Origin: Ampelocalamus luodianensis
Lineage: Eukaryota; Streptophyta; Magnoliopsida; Poales; Poaceae
Direction of reading: 5' to 3'
DNA: 64,000 nucleotides
NCBI GenBank assembly: GCA_036346255.1
Contig: CM070635.1
Location: 42,311,715 to 42,375,714, forward strand
Below, one piece after another: positions 10,531 through 21,832 of the stretch. Under the pieces are notes generated by a model. That model had not been told where the DNA came from. It did no database searches and saw only the letters and a program-made list of their open reading frames with translations. Within the stretch, counting starts at the first letter, position 1; the number at the start of each line of letters is the position of its first letter. Both the position numbers and the translations under genes were made by a program.

Positions 10531-12155
10531 TGTAAGATCGAGGAGGCCGACTAGAGGGGGGGTGAATAGGCGGTTTTAAAATTTCTTTGGCTAAAACCGA
10601 TTTCTAATGCGGAAGCTAACAACAATTCGGTTTTGCACAGTTAAAACCTAAAACAACTAGTCTTTACTAAGTGCACCAACAATCAAGACTGTGAGTGAAA
10701 ACAATCATACAAAGATGAATAAGCAATTTATTTCTATGAAAGTAAATTGTAATAAAGTAAAGAACAAGAGATCAAATCACAATAACACGATGATATTTTG
10801 CCGTGGTGTTCGGAGACTTACCGGTCTCCCCTAATCCATGCTGAGGTAAGCCCAAACCAATTAGACCGGCTCCATAAATTAAGCCAATACCTTCGAGATA
10901 AGTTCAACCACTTGGACCGGTTCCAAACCGAACTAACACCTCGATCCACTCGGGGTTGCTCTTCCTCCACTCCGGAGATGGCGAACACCAAACCACTCAC
11001 AACCGCCGGGCCTTCTCACATGCTTCTTTGAGAAGACCACCGGACAACGATGTCTCCACGCCGTCTAGGTGTTGGCAAACACCAAGAGTAACAAGTCGAA
11101 GACTCTCACTTGAACTAATCAAGTGTCTAAGCTTAATGGATACACAATCCACTACCTAATACAACACATGCACTTAGGATTTTCCTCTCAAAACTCACTA
11201 AGTACAACACATGCACAAAAGAGAGGAGAGGGCTTTCTCTTAGCTCAAAGGAATGTATATAGCACCAGCAACATCAACAGCTACTCCCACAACCGACCAA
11301 GGTGGGTATTTATAGCCCACACACAAAAACTAGCCGTTGGGACCAAAAACAGAAACAAATTAGCAAATACGGTAATACCGCCGTTCAAGCTCGGTATTAC
11401 TGATCTGCTCCAACCGATCTACTCCAATGGCTATAAAACTAGCCGTTGGACACACAGGAGCAAGCCAAACCAGAAAACACCTTCTCTGGAAAAAGCATAC
11501 CGCTCGAAAGAATCAGTACTATCGCCATGCGGTAATACAGCTGAACAGATGCGGTCATACCGCTCCACAGAGGAGCAAGCCAATCCAGAAAACACATTCT
11601 CTGGAAAAAAAAATATACCGCCAATAGGATCGGTACTACCGCCATACGATAATACCGCTGAACAAATACGGTCATACCGACTGGTCCTCGACCACACAGG
11701 TCTACGATCACTGTTCACAAACAGGTCTATGACCACTGTTATTCGACCAGTGTCTACGACTACGCAGGTCTACGACCACTGTTCACGAACAGGTTCACGA
11801 CCACTGTTCTACGACTAGTGTCTACGATCACGCAGGTCTACGATCATACGGTTCACGATCACTGTTCACGAACAGGTCTACGACCACTGTTCTTCGACTA
11901 GTGTCTACGACCACTGTTCACGAACAGGTTCACAACCACTGTTCTACGACCAGTGTCTATGACCACGCAGGTCTACAACCACTATCTACAAACAGTTCTA
12001 CGACCAGTGTCTACGACCACGCAGGTCTACGATCACTGTTCACGAACAGGTCTGCGACCACGTCTACGACCAGTTGCGGTAATACTGCCAACAGCCTGCG
12101 GTCATACCGTCAGAGACTTGAAAACACGGATTTTGCATTCCGCTTCAACTCATAG
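10531..12155 (-). mobile_element. LTR-retrotransposon LTR, probably Sirevirus-like copia, truncated
   Basis: Begins TGTAAGATCGAGGAGGCCGA and shares long stretches with the LTR at 40733-42876: the box CGACTAGAGGGGGGTGAATAGG split by one base, CCGATTTCTAATGCGGAAGC, GTGTTCGGAGACTTACCGGT, CCGTCTAGGTGTTGGCAAAC and a TATA box on the minus strand (GGCTATAAATACCC, near 11312). Palindromic motifs such as GCGGTAATACCGC occur repeatedly at 11365-11680, a known habit of Sirevirus LTRs. The right side ends in a minisatellite and is cut off near 12155, where a hAT-like end begins. No internal domain is attached. Confidence 0.6.
11690..12080. repeat. Minisatellite built from two interleaved units
   Basis: About fifteen imperfect units of 25-27 bp. 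Two unit types alternate: GGTCTACGACCACTGTTCAC(GAACA) and TCTACGACCAGTGTCTACGA(CCACGCA). Copies differ by point changes and small deletions. The array forms the distal part of the 10.5-kb LTR and is absent from the related LTR at 40.7 kb. Confidence 0.85.
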
Positions 12156-14892
12156 CGAGGGATGGCAATCCAGCGTGGCGAGCATAGGTACTACTCGTCT
12201 ATACCTAGGTCTGTGAGTCTATTTCTCCCCCACGAGCATGCCTGCCAAGGACGACGAACAAATACGGGGACCCAGATTTTCATCCAGACTCTCTGTATTC
12301 CAAGCTAATCCCACGATCAATAGCTAGCCTACACAGTATAATTATCGGTGAATATCACATCCATACAATCGTATAAATAAAATAGTACTTAATTATTATA
12401 GAAACATTGTAAATAGCCTTAGGGCTCAGTGTTTACAGAACAGGCCAACCAACCTATAAGTTCAAAGAGTAAATAGCAGCAGCGGAAAGTAAGTAAACAA
12501 AAAAGACGGGGCCTCCATGCATTTTCCACAAACAATCGACTGAGGCTAGGACCTAGTTATCACATCTTCGTTATTTCCATAGCCGAATGCATAGAAGTAT
12601 CCATACATATCTTATGCTTCATAGTCTGAATCCACATATTTGACCAACCATAAGTAGGAAGATACTCAACATGCACTTACAGCAAATGCAAGTATATAAT
12701 GCAAGGCTTACCAAAGGTGGAGTTATATGTTTATTTTAGCACAAAGCCAGTTTGCTCAAATACCATAATTATTTTTCAAATCTATGACTTAGCCTTTTTA
12801 ACTACAAAATCAATTTTTTTACTTGTGTAAGCAATTATTATCTCGATACGGTTCCATCCACCTACAATTATGCACAAGGTTACATCCACCTGTATCATCA
12901 CTATAACCATGTTCACGCTAAAATATCTCAGTTCACATTTTAATAAAACTAACCAAGTGTGGCTTTCTGCACAATGTCCATAACTAGGGGCACGATTATT
13001 TGAATAGATTATACACTTTGAAGAGGTTGTACAACTTTACCCATAAAATATGATCAACTCATAATGTCGGTCATAACACGCTTCCTTGGATGTGCGACAT
13101 GCGACGATCATAACAAGGATTTTCCAATACCTAGTCCTGACACTAGGCCCGCTCCAACGGGGAACCACTCAACACTGGGACAGTGACTGTTACGGGGCAC
13201 CCCTAGAATACCCTTAATCAGACGTATTTTTAGTGAGGGGCCCTCTGTTGTTAGGGAGTCATTGCCCTTTTCGATATATATAAGTTGCCTCTGAGCACAT
13301 GTTTTATGCCAAAAACTGAGTAAAGTAGTTGGCTAGATCTATCTCATACTAGACTTGTAGTTGCATGACTTAGTAGTTTAGAAATGCAGCACGTGATTCA
13401 ATCCTTATTCGACTCAGGCGAGACAATCCACAAACCCAACTCGCGTGCATGCTGCACCGATCTCATACCAACCACCCGCCCTAGTCTCCACCATATTAAA
13501 TAGCATTTTCCTGTTTCTAGTGGTAACCCACTTACCACACTACAATTTACAACGTATCCCAAGTTCTTGTAATGACAATATTTGTGTCATATTCAATTTC
13601 AACCACTATGCAGTGTCTAAGCACAACCAATAGTCATTATTGTTTAACCAAATGAAGTTTTACTCATGTAATATTTAACCTAAGGTGACAAAGTATAAGG
13701 GGTTATCAACAATCTAGGAGGGGAATAATAATATCAACCTTTGGCAAAGCTAGGTATCAACCTTAGACAAAGCATTTTATAAATAGCAATAAGCATACAA
13801 GTAATACTTTGAAATGAAATACTTTTGCATTTGAAAAGTAGGTTCAACATAATTAATTGTAAGGACTTGCCTTGCTCAAGAGTGGATATTGCTTGGTCTT
13901 GATCTTGGCCCGAAGCAGTGGTGAAGTCTTCGGCGACGTTGGAATCTATTTAAGTGAAAAACGACGACTTTGAATAAATGCTCATAACTCAAATAAATCA
14001 AAATGAACTTAAAAAAATTATGATTTTGGTACTGATGGAAATATATTGAATTTATATTAATTTATAAATAAAAATCAAATCATTTGGATTTAAAATGAGG
14101 GAGAACGAGCTTTCTAAAGTTTGACGTGAGAGAAATTCCAGAAAATCTAAAATTTTTGACAGGTGGGTCCGGTTGGATTTCCATTTCCTTTTTCTTTTAT
14201 TTTTATTAAGAAAATCCTTGTGACTGATAGGTGGGGTCCACCAAGGGTTTTAATTTCCTTTCGAATTATTTTCCTTAAGGAAAAGGTTTTGTGGCTAACA
14301 AGTGGGGTCCACTAGGTTTTTAATTTATTTTTATTCGAAAAAATCCTGAGAGACTGACAAGTGGGGTCGAGGTCCACATGGACTCAATCCATGATATTAG
14401 GGGTGGGAAAAAGCTCGTTAGTGGGGTTCGCTGGCTTGGTTCAAAATTGCTCTAATTACACTTATTAATTGGTTAAATATTGAAATGAGTCAATTTCTAA
14501 TAAAATTGGATTTCGCTCTAGCTTGGCTTGGCTCGGCTCATTAGCTCGATTCTAAAAATATTTCCAAACTATAAATAATATGATATTAAATCAAATGATA
14601 TTAAATCAAACTGTGAAAAATTTCGGAAAAGCTCAATAAGATAAGGACTTGGCTCAATATCCTCTCCTACACACAATGGCTCATGTGGATGGGCCCACAT
14701 GTCAGTGGCTATAGTCTACGGACTAGGTTTACACCAGGTTTTTAAATGGTGGGGTCTGCAGGTCATAGGCTCTAACATTAATCTATGTCTTAATTAGATT
14801 TCCTAATTGCGTCGGGCCCATATGTCATACTAACAACAACTACTAATTAACCATTCACCAATTACCGGATTAGCTTAACCTAATCATCATAC
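12156..14892. other. Transposon-derived DNA without recognisable genes
   Basis: At 12160 GAGGGATGGCAATCC resembles a hAT terminus, but no partner end was found. The region 13060-14390 has features of old grass LTR sequence: at 14158-14370 three or four degenerate copies of a roughly 60-bp unit, TGACAGGTGGGTCC followed by T-rich sequence and AAGAAAATCC. At 14399 AGGGGTGGGAAAAAGCTCG matches the start of the CTCG-rich element at 54586, again without its other end. No coding sequence is supported. Confidence 0.4.
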
Positions 14893-15328
14893 ATGTGTCG
14901 TTTTTGTGCTTTGTCCCCATTCCCAAAACAGAGGACACACAGTGGAGGCCATGGCCGGCTCTGTTCGAGCTCGGTGCTGGCGAGGGAGGGCACGATGACC
15001 ATTCACAACCCCAAAAACAGAGGACGCACGGTGGAGTGCCATGGCCGGCTCTGTATAGGGCAAGGATCCGAGAGTCCTAAAAGGTTCGAGAGGGTTGTGA
15101 GAGAGCAACAATCATTTGTACTCTTTTGAGGTTGTGCTTAAGGAATTTGTGACCAGCTTCACCAAATATTTCTCTCTCGTTGTGATTGTTTTGGCATCAT
15201 TATTTTAGTTCTCTGTTGGGATTCATTTACTTCGTTCTTGATATCGTGCATGTTCGTGGTGTATCTCACAAACTCTGATCCGATCCAAAGGCTACTATGC
15301 ATAAGGAGGGGTATCGGAGTATAGCAAG

Positions 15329-15340
15329 TGGTATCAGAGC
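15329..15340 (+). other. Primer-binding site complementary to initiator tRNA-Met
   Basis: TGGTATCAGAGC is the standard plant copia primer-binding site, complementary to the 3' end of initiator methionine tRNA. It lies two bases after a CA that would end the 5' LTR, and just upstream of the gag relic. Confidence 0.85.
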
Positions 15341-15557
15341 AAAGGCTGGATTAATCAAATTTGCGAGAAGGCCGACAAAGCGTCAGGTGTTACAAAGTCA
15401 AGATCAATGTCTACGATGTGGAATCAAGTGGAGAAATTTGACAGCGAAGAAAATTTCAGTGTGGCAATGTGTAGTGAAGGATGTCCTTATCCAGCAAGGG
15501 TTAATCGATGCTCTTGAAGAGAATAGATCAGAAAAGACGCCTGATGAAGACTAGAAG

Positions 15558-16484
15558 GTGATAGAGCGGAAGGTTGTCTATACAATCTGTCTATGTCTTT
15601 CCGATAAGGTAAATTACTCGATGATTAAGAAGAATTTGCTAAAGAAATTATGGAGTAACTTAGAAGAATTGTATATGAAAAATTCACTAACAAACCGATG
15701 GGTACCGAAGCGACAACTGTACAAGTTGCGCATGGAGGAAGGCACACAATTCGTTGACCATCTCAATGTCTTCAACAAGATTATCACATACCTGACTAGT
15801 ATGGATGAGAACATTGAGGAGAACGACAAGGTTGTCATTTTGGTGTCATCTCTATCACCATCATGAGAGCAATTGGTGATGAATATAATCATTGGGAAAA
15901 GCACTATCAACTCCAATTAGGTGATGGCATATGTACCGGAAGCGAAGTCCTTGAAGAAGTCATTGGAATCTTCATCCTCATGTGATCAAGCATTAGCTAT
16001 CATATGTGTTGCAGAGAAGAAGAAAAAACAAAATCACAGGAAGGAGGACAAGAGCAAGGGCACACATGTCTGCTATCTATGTGACGAGCAATGTCATATG
16101 ATAAATGATTATCCAAGTTTGAAACAAATGAGGGGTGCATGCTTAGTGGCGGTAGCGAAAGATGATTCAGACGTACTAGTCGTCAATCAATCAGGTACTT
16201 CTCATGGATGGATATTAGATTCAGGTTGTTGCTTCCACATTTGTTCGGTAGGGGAGATGTTTGACGAAGGGTCTTTACGCCCAGCAGATGAAGCTGTTCA
16301 CTTGGCATATTGCAAGGAGTATACAATTACTGAAGTAGTAACAATTACATTGGAGACATGTGATGGAGCACATCGCACATTAGCGGGAGTTCGGTGTGTT
16401 ACCGGCTTAAAGAAAAATATAATATCTGTGAGGTCGCTTGAACTCAAAGGTTATGAGGTATCACTTCAAGGTAGAGTCATGTGA
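15558..16484 (+). pseudogene. Copia gag-protease fragment
   Basis: Two open blocks separated by stops. The first (15558-15866) is gag: LWSNLEELYMKNSLTNR and YKLRMEEGTQFVDHLNVFNK match the UBN2 gag family. The second (15921-16484) has a zinc knuckle of form CYLCDEQCHMINDYP, in which the final cysteine of C-x2-C-x4-H-x4-C is tyrosine, followed by the aspartic protease start WILDSGCCFHIC. Frame breaks at about 15540, 15867 and 16484 and loss of the zinc ligand show it is dead. It follows the tRNA-Met primer site in the expected order. Confidence 0.85.
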
Positions 16485-19400
16485 GTTACTTACAAAGGGT
16501 CAGTAATATGTTCATGCGCAGTCTAACCCAATTTTTTCGGGCTTAGGCCCCGATTTCCAACCCACAAGCCCAGACCGAAGCCCGATTACATTAAATAAAT
16601 GGTTAAAAATATTATTTTAATTTAGGCAAATATTTTTAAAAATATTTTATTCAGGAAAAATATTTTTTAATAGAAAAACAGGAAAATCGGGGTTTTTTTG
16701 GGCTTTGGGCCTATGTCGGGCTAGGCTAGGCTCAGGCCTGGCCATTCAAGGTCAGGCTTTTTCAAACCTGGCCCGAAACTTGGCCCGGCCCGGTGTTTGA
16801 ACAAGTCTAAGCCGATAATCATGAAAAGTATCTGGAGCAATGGAGGATACTGATTAACGAGTAATCATCAGGGAAGAGCAACCAACGAGTGGTCTGATAA
16901 AAATCCTGACCAGGAGTCGGAAACCGTGTCGTCAGTAGTAGGTACTCAGATCTCATATGCATGTATGCATGAAACTGCAAAAATGGTTGCAAAATCTTGT
17001 AGGCGTAAAGACGAAGGTGCGAGCTATTGGAAGAAGGAAGACGTGGTGGGACCAACCACATGGTACCAGCGAGCAGTGGAGTTCGAAGGCGGTACAAACC
17101 TATAGCATGAAGAACTGTAGGAAAAAGGGTGTGGTTAACCAAACATTGTGGTCCTATACCTGAAAATTAGCTACCACCTATCACTAGTGTGTTGGTTTTC
17201 TGTTGGGTTGTCATGGCCTTCCCTTGTTCATCAGTTTTAAAATGATTTCTGGTACTGTATTAAGAGTTTCATGTTTTAGAATAAAACATGGCATGACGGC
17301 CAGTTCCTTTTTTTTCCAAGGAAAAGTTGTGAACATCCTAGTTCTTATTCATTTACTTTATGTGTAGATCACATTTTTGAGCAAAATTCTGTCCCCGGAA
17401 CTATTATAGCAGGCCAAGGCAGATGCATAAGACAGGTGGTGGGATTGAACTTTGTTTTTCTTATAAAAAAATCTTTTAAAAACTATCCAGGAGCAAGTAA
17501 AAAAAAAACTTCTTCCCAATTTTACGTACCGCTAATCCCCAGAGAAGGTTAAAACTTATCAAGATAGGATTAAGCTATGAACAGATTCATTGTTCTTAAT
17601 TATTTGTGTTTGACAGAAGCATAGGTTTCTGACGCTGCCATCTTTGCGTTTGAGGACTGGGAGTTTCAGCTTCATGACTCGTGAGTCGTCACCAAAGGTA
17701 CGATTTACCTACTTCGAAACTCTAAAGAAACCTGTAACACTAACTAAAAAGGTTTGCTTGCAATGACAATAACTTGTGATAGAATTGTGGAGCTGCTCTC
17801 TTTCTTTTATGCCCTAGCTGGTAGAGATCTTGCCACTTATAAATACAGATATACATTATATTATCATATGATTAGCTGCATATATAGTGGAATTGTACAA
17901 ATTTAATTGTAGACTGTAGAGGATCAATCTAATACCAATTTTTTATTATCTGTGTCGACTCTTGATGCAACTAAAATGGCACCAAATGAAAAGCAGACAA
18001 GTAAACAAATAGAAGCACCAAAATGAACATTAGTTCAGCAGAGCTCTTGACTCTTGGATCAAACGAAAGGGGGCAAAGAGAACCAAAGCAGCAGCACTCG
18101 GCACTTCACTCTGCTTTGCATTCATCCATGTGTCGTTGAGATCCGAAGGGCCTCCGCCTTTAGGCTTTAGGCCCATTTGCCGCGCGAAGAAACATTTGTT
18201 TGTTCGAATCTGAAAAGGTTGTGCTCGCGTGCAGAGATGAACCACAATGCCAGCACTGCATGTGGAGAAAAGAACCTGAAATAAACCTGGAAGAGGCCCT
18301 ACTTAAGCAAATATGCTAAAAGGGAGAACTATGGCTAGGATATATTATGCTACTATGCGCTGTACTACTTGTCCTTTCACCTATTATCAGTCATACATCA
18401 GGTTAAGGGCTACCTAGAAATATAGCACTTGTCATATACTCATATTTCATTGATATTCCTTTTCCGGTTGCCGAATATTTTTGCATCAATGAAACTTGCA
18501 TGATTTGTAGGTCGATATAATTTGTTTTTTTACAGGAGAATTTACTGTTATGATAAAGAGTGCAGACCAATAACATGTCCCTATTAACATTCTAAAGAGT
18601 TGCATTATGCATAGTAGCATTTTGTCCCAATCCATCAACTTTTTAGCTATAATACTCACACACCAGCACTCTGAATATTTCCTGATACATAATGGCTAAA
18701 GGTAGCATGCAAGCAGCCAGGCCATGGTCCAAATACAATGGTGATCTGATCTCACATACCATTGTGAATTTATGTGAGCTAATCGTGACATATGCATTTC
18801 CAAGCTAGCTAACTTTTGGATCATGCATGTACAGGTGTGAAGCAAACGGGTTTGCTGACCTCTGCGCGCGCACCATGGTTGCAAGCTGAGGTTTGTCGCA
18901 TCTACTATAACAAATTAACAATTGATCCTTTGTCAGTACGTCTTCCCCTTGGGAAAAACTAGTGCTATGCTTTTGCGAAACTTCGTGGTACTAGCTGGTA
19001 CAGATCTGAATGCACAGCAAAGGTGTTAGGTTAGCTCATAAATGAATCAATTCCATTTAGGCCACAAATCTTCTGAAAATCCGTATAAGGTACATGATTT
19101 GCAGGCTCCTTAGGAAGTGATTTTGAAAAAGAAAAATTGCATCGTAGCTCTCTAAACTAGTGTGGTCGTCTCACTTGCCCCCCTCCCAAACTTGCATTTT
19201 ACTTTATCCTCCTCCTAAACTTGCTTCCGTTTGCACCAAAAGTAGTGGATTAATTCCAGTAATGTTTTTACCTCTCTTCTTTTTCTTTGTATTATCTGAT
19301 TTCTATGTTTCCATAGCCTTGAAACACGTTAGTTCTTGAATTGTTTTGAAATAACATCTAAAATAACTAAACCCATCCATTATTAAAAATCCCGATACCC

Positions 19401-20039
19401 ACCCGGATTTCCGGTAGCCGGCCGAGATTTGGAGCCCTGCTTGTAGATCTCTATTGGTCATTTAGATTCCAAAGACGAGGTTGTGAGATGTGAAAAGATC
19501 CAGTCAGATTCTACGTTCCTCGCATAGCAATCCAGAATCATCTTTGGCCCACTAATTCCACAATGCAGTCTCCATATGCATGCAGTAAGACAAAGGAATT
19601 AAAATCCTAGAAACCCTCCACGGGCCCTGCTTTAGCCGTGTGTATTTTTTTTAGATAATGGTAGAGAAAAGTCTCTTCCGTCCTCTGCATCAAGGATGCA
19701 TATAGCCCATTAGCCACGTGTATTATCTGCTGAACACGTACGTCTAGATTCTTAGCTCCTTTAACCTGGTGGTTTAGCCCCACTGCCTTTTTATTTTAAC
19801 CAAAAGATTTGCATGTTGGATAAGAACAAATTAGGCCTTGCTTTACAATCACATCGATATTCTGAAAAGTTAACAATTGCGTTGACAGTAAGTAAGGCTA
19901 TCTGACAGTAAGTAAGGCTATGTCAACTATTCCCTCGCAAAAAATAAGATGTTATCAACACATTTTTTTGCTTACGAAGTTGAAATTTCGTAGTCTTAAC
20001 AGTCGGACTGCTGGTAAGTTTGTCCCGTACGATATATAA
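16485..20039. other. Long non-coding stretch with transposon scraps
   Basis: At 16520-16800 there is a GGGCC-rich block (CGGGCTTAGGCCCCG on the left, GGCCCGGCCCGGTG on the right), resembling a non-autonomous DNA element, without clear ends. From 16.8 to 19.9 kb the sequence is AT-rich and intergenic in appearance. A 20-bp tandem duplication, TGACAGTAAGTAAGGCTAT, sits at about 19885-19922. No protein or RNA gene was recognised. Confidence 0.4.
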
Positions 20040-20509
20040 CTAGCAGAGTGCCCGTGCGTTGCCACAGAAACACAAATTTTGCACGAGATGAGAGGGTTAG
20101 GGAGGAGATGGAGACGGAGGAGTGGGTGGAGCGGCGACGACGGAGCCTAGGGCGAGAGCGGGAGGGAGAAGGGGAATGCGATGTGTGGAGCTCTGTAAGC
20201 GCCGAGGGACAGGGAACACACGCAGACGGCCGGTGGTGAGGATGGTTCTGGCGATGGCGAGGTCGAAGGCATGCGAATCAAGGGTGGCAGCCCCAATGTG
20301 GGAGCAAGGCGAGGTGGAGCGGGGGAACCGTGGGAAGAAGAGTGTGACGGCGATGGTGTAGATGCGAGGAGCGGCCACGTTAGGACCACATCGTGGTTGA
20401 TACGGTAGTCTCAGTGCATGTGAGGTTTTGTTGGTTTTTTTACATATGTAGGGTGAGATGATCCTCCTATTACATGGAGACAAACTCCCTCTTTCATTAG
20501 TTAAAAAGA
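20040..20509 (-). mobile_element. Non-autonomous Helitron
   Basis: Read on the minus strand, it begins at 20509 with TCTTTTTAACTAATGAAAG (preceded by A) and ends at 20040 with GCAACGCACGGGCACTCTG then CTAG, followed by T. This is the Helitron pattern of a 5' TC, a 3' CTAG behind a short CG-rich hairpin, and insertion between A and T. The 5' end matches that of the copy at 55674. The GC-rich middle (20097-20360) opens ORFs on both strands, which I treat as compositional or captured sequence. Confidence 0.75.
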
Positions 20510-20860
20510 TAAAAAGATAGTAGACGTGCTGTTTCTATACGTAGATGAAATAATCTGATGTTCAGCTCTCTTTCCATCAAATTTTCATATGAAGCCTTCA
20601 GAGTCTATTGATCAGGAACAGATACGTACAGAGTGCTATTTTTTTTTTTCTAGATCCAACTGTTACGTAGATCTAACATCGCACTGACAGAGGCTAGTAG
20701 ACGTGCTGTTTCATCACAGGATTTAATGATGCAACGGGCTCCTTGGCAATAATGACCGTGTCCGTAGACTACCTACTAATACCATTGTTGGCGACCGGCC
20801 TGCCCTCAATTAATTATCACCTAATAAGGGTGCGATGAGACGTGCCATTTTTAATTTGAG

Positions 20861-21268
20861 AACTGCTATACATCTTGCGAATAATGCGCTATATGATTGG
20901 TGGGAGAAAAGGAGAGAGTGTGAAAAGTGAGATTGGGTTAGGGATATAGGGATAGTGGTGATATCTGGGGCATTAGATCTCTATCTGGTGGCTCAAAAAG
21001 TGACTGATTTCCAAGAAAAAATCAGTCGCATGTTGTATAGACACTCCCTTTTAATTTTCATTAGTAAGTGCAACATTTTAGGTATGTACGTGTCCATACA
21101 ACATGCGACTGATTTTTTTTTGAAAATTAATCATTTTTGAGCCATTAGATGGAGATCCAATACCTCAGATATCACCCCCTGTATCCTTAACCCAATCTCA
21201 CTTCCCGCTCTCTCTCCCTCTCTCTCACCAATCACAGAGTATATCAGTCGTAAGATGTATAGTAGTTT
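20861..21268. mobile_element. Fold-back MITE with long inverted arms
   Basis: The left arm from 20861 (AACTGCTATACATCTTGCG) and the right arm ending at 21268 (inverted: AAACTACTATACATCTTACG) stay complementary for about 170 bp. They share GAGATTGGGTTA, GTGATATCTG, TGGCTCAAAAA and AATCAGTCGCATGTTGTAT. Only about 40-60 bp form the loop. No target duplication was clear, so the superfamily is open. An RNA from it would fold into one long hairpin. Confidence 0.85.
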
Positions 21269-21421
21269 CCTAAAATTTTCCAAACAGACCGACTTTCGGC
21301 TGTTATAAAAGTGCGCCTATACCTAGTCATAGTCATTTAGGGGTAGTCCACGACAGTCTGATCCACCCTGTTGACAAAATGGCCATTGGTGAATATTTGA
21401 TTCCGTGACAGTGGATGGTGA

Positions 21422-21429
21422 TATAAAAA
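21422..21429 (+). promoter_or_regulatory. Candidate TATA box
   Basis: TATAAAAA, 281 bp upstream of a short ORF (21710) and followed by a pyrimidine-rich leader. It is a good plant TATA match, but no transcript evidence is available here. Confidence 0.4.
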
Positions 21430-21709
21430 GGGGAGATTTCTTAAGATCCCAACTTATCTAGTTTGGTCCAGGTAGATTCCAAGAGAGCTCTCTCCATGGG
21501 CTAATCATTGCCATTAGTTTAATCCCACCGGTGAGGTGTATCCCTCATTCCCTCCACCTTGATCGCTTTTCTGCCAATGAGAAGTGGATGTGCCCGTCAC
21601 TTGTGAGGTAGAAAGACACACCCCTCTCTCTCCATTTCTTCAGGTCTCTGCTCTCCCTCTCTGTCATATCACAATCCTCAGCCTGTGACAGTGCATAGGA
21701 TCTACGTCA

Positions 21710-21832
21710 ATGGCGGCGCGGTGCGGCGGTCGTCGTCGTCGACTGCGGTGCTGGAGGCTGTTGTGGGAGGAGGACACTGATGCAGAAGGGGAAGGTTTGC
21801 TCAAGAGGAGCAAGATGATGATGATCACTTGA
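21710..21832 (+). CDS. Possible 40-residue basic microprotein
   Basis: ATG GCG GCG at 21710 opens a 40-codon frame ending TGA at 21832. The protein starts MAARCGGRRRRLRCWRLLW, continues with an acidic patch (EEDTDAEGE) and ends KRSKMMMIT. Upstream are a TATA box and a CT-rich leader like a plant 5' UTR; downstream is a T-rich region like a 3' UTR. It does not match a small-protein family I know. It might instead be a non-coding transcript that contains a chance ORF. Confidence 0.35.
   Translation: MAARCGGRRRRLRCWRLLWEEDTDAEGEGLLKRSKMMMIT

Larger units (their letters stand above)
14893..16490 (+). mobile_element. Copia retrotransposon relic: 5' LTR end, PBS, gag and protease
   Basis: The order is an LTR-like stretch (start uncertain) ending CA near 15326, a primer-binding site at 15329-15340, a gag relic and a protease relic, all on the plus strand. 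The integrase and reverse transcriptase that should follow are missing: after 16490 the sequence changes to an unrelated GGGCC-rich repeat. No 3' LTR was found. Confidence 0.75.

Noticed and set aside
11690..12080. Regularly spaced repeats that could look like a CRISPR array.
   Set aside because: This is plant nuclear DNA; units are degenerate and directly adjacent, without unique spacers. It is a minisatellite in an LTR.
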